A stretch of 64,000 nucleotides of DNA, from NCBI GenBank assembly GCA_000308255.3, contig HG326664.1:274844-338843 (forward strand), written 5' to 3'. Numbering within the stretch: position 1 is the stretch's first letter; each line of letters starts with the position of its first letter. Shown one piece after another: positions 59,559 through 64,000 of this stretch. The notes beneath the pieces were generated by a model. That model had not been told where the DNA came from, made no database searches, and saw only the letters and a program-made list of their open reading frames with translations. The translations under genes and the position numbers were made by a program. This DNA is from Anaerococcus pacaensis 9403502 (GTDB taxonomy: Bacteria > Bacillota > Clostridia > Tissierellales > Peptoniphilaceae).

Positions 59559-59643
59559 TATTTTTTAATTAACTAAAACTAATTTTTTGTCAAATATACC
59601 TGATATAGATCCTGCCCCATGAATCTCACAGAGAAGCTTTGAT

Positions 59644-60088
59644 CTACTTGGCAGGCTCTTTTCTAAAGTTTAGTATGTCATCTTTTAGTTCTTTTTTTAA
59701 TTTTCTCATTTTTCTTGATCTCCTAGTTGATGCTTTTTCTGATTCCATCAGACTTGCTGCTTTAGTTAAATAACATACATCATTTTCTGTAACTATTTCT
59801 AATAATCCTTGATGATTGTATAATTAAAAGTAACCATTACATCATCATCTGTCACATCTACTGTTAGCGCTAACTCTATTATGAAATCACTTCTTACTCC
59901 GCTGAATAGAGTTTGCCCTCATCTTTTAGGCTTAGTGGTAGAAGTTATAGGTGGATAATCGTATAGGCATCGCCCCACAATATTCTCATTAATCTTCCAT
60001 ACATATCTCTGTGAAAAATTCTTTTTTTATTTTATCCAATAACATATTTTGTTTTCCACCATTCTAATCCTCCTTTAGCTTTGCTCAT
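59644..60088 (-). pseudogene. Decayed reading frames, origin unknown
   Basis: From an ATG at 60088, MSKAKGGLEWWKTKYVIG is followed by TGA/TAA stops and then coherent protein-like stretches in changing frames: NKKRIFHRDMYGRLMRI, then RSDFIIELALTVDVTDDD plus VMVTFNYTIIKDY, then ENDVCYLTKAASLMESE ending in KKELKDDILNFRKEPAK and TAG at 59644. At least three shifts are needed to join them. I do not recognise the family. Together with the Maff2-like remnant it suggests an old mobile element scar. Confidence 0.4.
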
Positions 60089-60091
60089 ATA

Positions 60092-60130
60092 TATAAATAA
60101 AAGGCAGGTTGATAAAATAACCACCTGCCT
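60092..60130 (-). terminator. Terminator of the cupin gene
   Basis: AGGCAGGT and ACCTGCCT pair (8 bp) across 13 bases, then TTTTATTT on the minus strand. Confidence 0.85.
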
Positions 60131-60149
60131 ATCTTAGATAAATATTGTC

Positions 60150-60437
60150 TTAAATTCTTGCCTTTATAACCATCAAATCACTATTCTCAAGAGCCTTGAG
60201 AGCGTGGATTTCATTAGGATTCAATGTGATTATGTCACCTGGGATAATTATCTGATTTCCATTTTCTCCATTAAAATCCACCTTGCCCTTATAAATTACA
60301 ACTACTACACTTTTATCTGACTTGTGACTTGGTATTTCTTCACCTTTTTCGATTTGTAGATGAGTTATTTGTAAATTATCTTCATCCACCAAATGCTCAA
60401 ATTTGCTTTCTAAAATATTTGCACTAATTTTTTTCAT
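60150..60437 (-). CDS. Small cupin-domain protein
   Basis: 95 aa single cupin: ITHLQIEKGEEIPSHKSDKSVVVVIYKG has the first half motif with only one His (H38), and IIIPGDIITLNPNEIHAL the second with His. The incomplete metal-ligand set makes enzymatic function doubtful; likely a ligand or stress cupin. SD GGAGAG upstream. Intact gene standing between two decayed regions. Confidence 0.78.
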   Translation of the reverse strand: MKKISANILESKFEHLVDEDNLQITHLQIEKGEEIPSHKSDKSVVVVIYKGKVDFNGENGNQIIIPGDIITLNPNEIHALKALENSDLMVIKARI

Positions 60438-60668
60438 ATTTTCTCTCCTTGTTGATGGCCATTGTTATTAAAAATATTATACAATGAATTTATGCAAACA
60501 CAATTTATCTCGATTTTTACAATCTTCTTTAGCCTAGGCACGATTCCTTCTCTAAATAAACAATTTTTACAATCAACCTGATGTTTAAAGGACTTAGATG
60601 TACTATGGTAAAATATTTTAGCAAAAATTCTTTAAAAGATTTAACAGTTTAAATTTAACTTTTCTAAA
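60438..60668. other. Gene-free stretch upstream of the cupin gene
   Basis: AT-rich, with only very short frames and no convincing hairpin. It contains the upstream region of the cupin gene; I see no RNA gene or repeat here. Confidence 0.5.
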
Positions 60669-60805
60669 TTATCCTTCAAATTTTGTCATAAAATGCTTAA
60701 CGGTTTGAGATTTACCACCGGGTTATTATTACCATAACTATCCTTTAAGTTAGTAACTCCCCATGCTCCTATACCTATACCAATTGCAGTTACATGTATC
60801 TTTTA
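60669..60805 (-). pseudogene. Frameshifted fragment of a Maff2-like conjugative-element protein
   Basis: On the minus strand VTAIGIGIGAWGVTNLKDSYGNNNP is read in one frame (two overlapping pieces shown as VTAIGIGIGAWGV and NLKDSYGNNNP) and continues as GGKSQTVKHFMTKFEG after a one-base shift. This matches the Maff2 family pattern (TALGAGLGIWGVINLxEGYGNDNPGAKSQGIKQLMAGG), a small membrane protein found almost only in Tn916/CTn-like integrative conjugative elements. The N-terminal part and the second helix are lost. Confidence 0.65.
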
Positions 60806-60859
60806 AAACCTAATTTTAATTTCTTGATAGTTTACAAAAAGCGGTATCATCTCCCACTT

Positions 60860-61936
60860 TTACTTTATCTTCATATAGTCTCTGTCAATGAGGTCTTTGA
60901 TTTTCCAGGCAATTCTACTATGATTAGCAAAGTTAGCATAATTTGCCAGAGCCTTTTTATTGCCACAGTTTATAATTTGCAGATACTTTAGCTGGGGCTC
61001 GTAATGGCAGAAGCTCACATTTTCTTTGCCAAACTTTCTCATATTATCATAAAGTATAGGGGCTTCTCTAATGGCAAAGACTCCCGCCTTTGGCATATTA
61101 GGATACTTATCTATCTTTACCGCATCCCCCATGGCAAGGGTATAAGGATTTGCAAATAGATTATCATTTACGATTAGCTCGTTTTTAGCAGAAGTCTCAT
61201 AGCCAATATAATCCACATCCACTCCCTTGACCCCAGTGGTGATAAAGGCGTGGTCGAAGCTATAGGTGTTTTTATCAGTAATGATGATTTTATAATCTAT
61301 TCGCACCACCCTCTCATTTTTTATTATCTTTATATTTTTCTCCGCTAAAATTTTTAGTAATTTACTCCTACCCTTTTTATTAAAATTTGTTAGAATATCA
61401 GCAAGAGTGATGATAAAAATCTCAGCATGTGGGAAGACTTCTCTAAAGGCTATGGCAAGCTCTACCCCAGCTGCTCCGCCTCCTGTGAAGGCAAGTTTAT
61501 AATCAGGGCTTTGTTTATCTAAATGATTGACTAAGTATTCTTTGGCTGCCACTACCTTACCTATGGGCTTTACAAGTGTGGTGTCATTTGAATGTATTGG
61601 AAAGGTGACATCAGCGGCTGATCCAAGGTTGATTGAGATGAAATCAAAATCAAAGCTATCACTTCTTGTAATCACCCTTTTCTCATCTCCATCGATAGCA
61701 ATGATTTTTTCCTCAACATAGCTTACCCTCGCCCTCTTACAAAGAGCTGGCACATTAAATGATATCTCATCTTCAGTATAGATACCTTCGATAAAGCCTG
61801 CTAGCATACCAGAATAATACTGGCGGCGATTGTCGGTGATTAAGGTAATATCCATATCGTCCATCGGATCTTTTATTAAATGTTTTAAAATATTGATGTG
61901 GCCGTGGCCTCCTCCAGCCAGTATTAGTCTTTGCAT
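60860..61936 (-). CDS. FAD-dependent oxidoreductase, TIGR03169 type (SelD-associated NDH-2-like)
   Basis: 358 aa. LILAGGGHGHINILKHL (residues 3-19) is the FAD fold start with the GGGHxH signature of TIGR03169, a family often fused to the N-terminus of SelD (selenophosphate synthetase). LAFTGGGAAGVELAIAFREVFP is the NAD(P) fold, FAMGDAVKID-like LAMGDAVKIDKYPNMPKAGVFA the second FAD segment. Stand-alone form here: no SelD domain. It follows the ferredoxin-nitroreductase by 9 bases in one operon. A selenium link is suggestive only; the family also occurs without selenium. Confidence 0.82.
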   Translation of the reverse strand: MQRLILAGGGHGHINILKHLIKDPMDDMDITLITDNRRQYYSGMLAGFIEGIYTEDEISFNVPALCKRARVSYVEEKIIAIDGDEKRVITRSDSFDFDFISINLGSAADVTFPIHSNDTTLVKPIGKVVAAKEYLVNHLDKQSPDYKLAFTGGGAAGVELAIAFREVFPHAEIFIITLADILTNFNKKGRSKLLKILAEKNIKIIKNERVVRIDYKIIITDKNTYSFDHAFITTGVKGVDVDYIGYETSAKNELIVNDNLFANPYTLAMGDAVKIDKYPNMPKAGVFAIREAPILYDNMRKFGKENVSFCHYEPQLKYLQIINCGNKKALANYANFANHSRIAWKIKDLIDRDYMKIK

Positions 61937-61945
61937 TTCAATTTC

Positions 61946-62698
61946 TTATATTAGCTCGTAGTTGGCAGGTTTTCTTGGAGCTGGTCTATGATAGGTTACA
62001 TCAGGATAGCCTACGACAAGGACTCCTTGGACCCTGTGGCCTTCTGGCATATGTATGAGTTTTTTGACTTCAGCTGAGCCTTCTATGATTCTATGGCTGT
62101 AGCCTGATACGAGGGCCCCAAGCCCTAGGGACTCTACAAAAAGTTCTAGATATGCAGTTGCTATACCAGCATCCATCTCATTTTCCCCTGAAATGACTAT
62201 TACCATTGGCGCACCTTTAAATAGATAATTTTTGTACCTATCAGTATTATTCTGATCTCCATTGTGAGTTGCAAAGGCCTTTATCATTTCATTTTCTATT
62301 TGATTAATATTTCCTGAAATCAATGTGAATTTGAGGTCTTGGATGTTTTTAGCAGTTTGTATGTGTCGGCCAGCTTCAAGGATGAGTTCAATTTTTTCTT
62401 CTTCTATTTTTTTATCCTTAAAGTGTCGAATAGACCTACGAGATTTGATAGCAGCTAAGAAATCATCAGCTCCTATTTGATCCATAGTATAAAATCTGCC
62501 TACATCTTCTGTATCATAGTCGCGCATGTCTATAGCTGCTACTGGGCAAATAGCAAAACAATGCCCGCATTCCATACACCTATCATGGGCGTATACAGCA
62601 TGATTATCTTCCATCGCGAGGCACTTGGTAGGGCAATCTCTTACACATTCCCCACAACCTATACAGGTATCAGTATCGATAATTATTGGATTGGTCAT
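61946..62698 (-). CDS. Ferredoxin-nitroreductase fusion protein
   Basis: 250 aa. Two 4Fe-4S motifs at the N-terminus: CIGCGECVRDCPTKCL and CMECGHCFAICPVAAID. From about residue 80 a nitroreductase domain starts with KSRRSIRHFKDKKIEEE, has AGRHIQTAKNIQDLKF (Ala-Ala/Thr for the usual PT-NxQ) and YLELFVESLGLGALVSGY. Such fusions use ferredoxin-like electrons to reduce an unknown substrate. Overlap/spacing puts it in an operon with the TIGR03169 protein. Confidence 0.88.
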   Translation of the reverse strand: MTNPIIIDTDTCIGCGECVRDCPTKCLAMEDNHAVYAHDRCMECGHCFAICPVAAIDMRDYDTEDVGRFYTMDQIGADDFLAAIKSRRSIRHFKDKKIEEEKIELILEAGRHIQTAKNIQDLKFTLISGNINQIENEMIKAFATHNGDQNNTDRYKNYLFKGAPMVIVISGENEMDAGIATAYLELFVESLGLGALVSGYSHRIIEGSAEVKKLIHMPEGHRVQGVLVVGYPDVTYHRPAPRKPANYELI

Positions 62699-62789
62699 AC
62701 ATACCTCTCTTTCTTTGTATGTCTATATTATAACACATTACTATTATCGGGTATTAATACGCTAGATAAGTAGTTAGAAAGTAAATTTA

Positions 62790-63251
62790 TTGAAAGGAGA
62801 ACATATGACAATTTTATTTATCAATTCAAGTGAAAATAGAAATGGCAATACTGCTAGGATGGCGGCCACACTTTTGGCAGGCCACGACTATGAAATAATC
62901 AACCTCATCGACTACCGCATCAATTTTAAAGGCCAAGACCTACCTGGTGATCAATTTGATGAGGTAGTTGAAAAGATTAAGGGGGCGGATGATGTAGTGC
63001 TTGGTTGTCCTGATTATTGGTTTACAATAAATGGTGCCATGAGGACTATCCTCGATAGATTTTATGGTGAGGTCAAGCTTCACTCTTTGACCGGAAGACT
63101 TTTTCTTATCTTTCAAGGCGGTGGCCCTCGCCCTATAGAATATGAACATGCCGAAGATACAATCCAGGCCTTTTGCAAGGGGTTTGGCTATCGCTATATG
63201 GGGATGATTAAATCTATGGATGATGCTAAAAATATGAACGACAAGATATAA
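62790..63251 (+). CDS. NADPH-dependent FMN reductase-like flavodoxin-fold protein
   Basis: 153 aa. FINSSENRNGNTARMAATLL is the phosphate-binding loop (SxxxxGNT), VVLGCPDYWFTINGAMRTILDRF is the PxYW loop typical of FMN reductases with a strongly conserved WFTING. It is shorter than the family by about 30 residues. SD AAAGGAG before the start. A terminator follows. Divergent from the ferredoxin-nitroreductase. Confidence 0.82.
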   Translation: MKGEHMTILFINSSENRNGNTARMAATLLAGHDYEIINLIDYRINFKGQDLPGDQFDEVVEKIKGADDVVLGCPDYWFTINGAMRTILDRFYGEVKLHSLTGRLFLIFQGGGPRPIEYEHAEDTIQAFCKGFGYRYMGMIKSMDDAKNMNDKI

Positions 63252-63281
63252 AAAACTGGAGGCTAGATTCTCCAGTTTTTA
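63250..63281. terminator. Bidirectional terminator
   Basis: AAAAACTGGAG and CTCCAGTTTTT form a perfect 11-bp stem with T runs on both strands, between convergent genes. Confidence 0.92.
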
Positions 63282-63881
63282 CATGTTCACGATTCTATTA
63301 TTTATCCTATAAATAGTACGGTAGATATTATTCTCTTTCTTGTATAGGTCTATGCTATAGGAAAAATCTGCTATCAGATAATCAATATAGGCCATTGATT
63401 CGCTTGGATGATTCTCAGGGGTTTTGATGTCTACTAATATGTAGTCATCTTCTACAAAGTAGTTCATGCTGGTGTTTTTAGCTATATCATAATATGGCTT
63501 GTCAAAAACCATAGCTGGTGTGAAAGATTTCTCACTTACTTCAGCGGATTTTGTTAGGCTAACTTTCTTTACTTCTTCATTGTATTTCTTATCAGCATAG
63601 ATTATTAGTTCAAGCTTATCTTCATTAAAATAATGATAAATATTTCCATATCCATCATAATCTGCCATCATCGATTTTTTCTTGCCATTTACTGTATAAT
63701 AGATTGCTGCTTTTGGGTTGGCCTTAAAGGCGATTGTCACAGAATCAGCACTTATCTCATCTCCATTTATCCCTGGAGGGAAATTTATAAATTCTAAAGT
63801 TTCTGATTTTTCATAGTACCAGATAGTTACAATAGTGAGAACTAATAATAGCGTGTATGGGCTGGTGAAAACTATTTGCAT
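63279..63881 (-). CDS. Membrane-anchored protein of unknown function
   Basis: 200 aa with one N-terminal membrane helix (SPYTLLLVLTIVTIWYY) and an extracytoplasmic domain. ISADSVTIAFKANPKAAIYYTVNGKK resembles a chitobiase/beta-hexosaminidase C-terminal-like fold (CHB_HEX_C), where a repeated ITYTxDGS-type strand is usual; the likeness is weak. No other motif recognised. SD AAGGAGGGG precedes the start. Confidence 0.65.
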   Translation of the reverse strand: MQIVFTSPYTLLLVLTIVTIWYYEKSETLEFINFPPGINGDEISADSVTIAFKANPKAAIYYTVNGKKKSMMADYDGYGNIYHYFNEDKLELIIYADKKYNEEVKKVSLTKSAEVSEKSFTPAMVFDKPYYDIAKNTSMNYFVEDDYILVDIKTPENHPSESMAYIDYLIADFSYSIDLYKKENNIYRTIYRINNRIVNM

Positions 63882-64000
63882 ATAACCCCTCCTTAATTGA
63901 TAGCATTAATTATACTAACTATGTCTTAAGAATTCAATATGTAAAACGTTTATTTCAATCCGCTACTAATAATTGTACTCATAGGTTCGCATATAAAAAA

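Noticed and set aside
1..64000. CRISPR arrays, rRNA and tRNA genes
   Set aside because: No spaced direct repeats of array type, no rRNA-like conserved sequence, and no cloverleaf with a GTTCRANNC T-arm was seen in the intergenic regions.

Overview
The window is AT-rich DNA from a low-GC Gram-positive anaerobe. Pyruvate:ferredoxin oxidoreductase, an IspH-ribosomal S1 fusion, fused scpA/scpB-type housekeeping runs and HPr kinase point to the Clostridia/Tissierellia. The gene set looks most like an anaerobic coccus of the Anaerococcus/Peptoniphilus kind; this is inference, because no rRNA is present.

Layout. 1-18.4 kb is a dense, nearly gap-free core on the minus strand: ispH-S1 (cut by the window edge), plsC, cmk, a BaiN-like flavoprotein, rluB, scpB, scpA, a Nudix enzyme, recN, argR, an ispA-type prenyl synthase, xseB, xseA, nusB, asp23, efp. 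After the lone plus-strand tmcAL follow coaD, rsmD, recG, a fakA-like gene and a second asp23. 18.5-26.7 kb holds two convergent operons. The plus operon has a structured leader, an Fe-S CCG protein, two rhodanese lipoproteins, two TVP38/TMEM64 membrane proteins and a TIGR04283-type glycosyltransferase. The minus operon has a DUF2064/kinase fusion, a Cys-rich redox protein and an odd nucleoside hydrolase. 26.8-38 kb is core metabolism: nifJ, hprK, uvrC, an M24 peptidase, ychF, tdk, ddl. 38-40.6 kb is a compact operon of an AhpD-like protein, an ArsS-type radical SAM protein and an ArsM-type methyltransferase. In the ArsS gene an in-frame TGA sits exactly where this family has its C-terminal Cys (GSS-C-GG), so I read it as a selenoprotein, with a SECIS-like hairpin directly behind the TGA. 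40.7-53.5 kb is mixed (map, a UvrD-like helicase, stress and redox proteins, trmB, a 175-bp MITE, brnQ, an fRMsr/ArsC-like operon). 52.9-58.4 kb is a full CUT1-type sugar ABC operon with YesL, binding protein, two permeases and its own MsmX-like ATPase. 58.5-60.9 kb is gene-poor and scarred: a micro-operon with a frameshifted HTH regulator and two tiny peptides, decayed reading frames, and a frameshifted Maff2-like remnant typical of integrative conjugative elements. 60.9-63.9 kb carries a stand-alone TIGR03169-type flavoprotein (a family known from fusions to SelD), a ferredoxin-nitroreductase and small flavodoxin-like and membrane proteins.

Working hypothesis. The 18.5-26.7 kb and 38-40.6 kb clusters together look like a split pathway that methylates arsenic (ArsM), adds a 5'-deoxyadenosyl group (Sec-ArsS), removes adenine (nucleoside hydrolase), activates the sugar (kinase plus DUF2064 nucleotidyl/glycosyltransferase-like domain) and transfers it (TIGR04283), next to DedA-like TVP38 membrane proteins: an arsenosugar or arsenolipid route in an anaerobe. 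The family assignments and the TGA are seen in sequence; the pathway order and substrate are inference.
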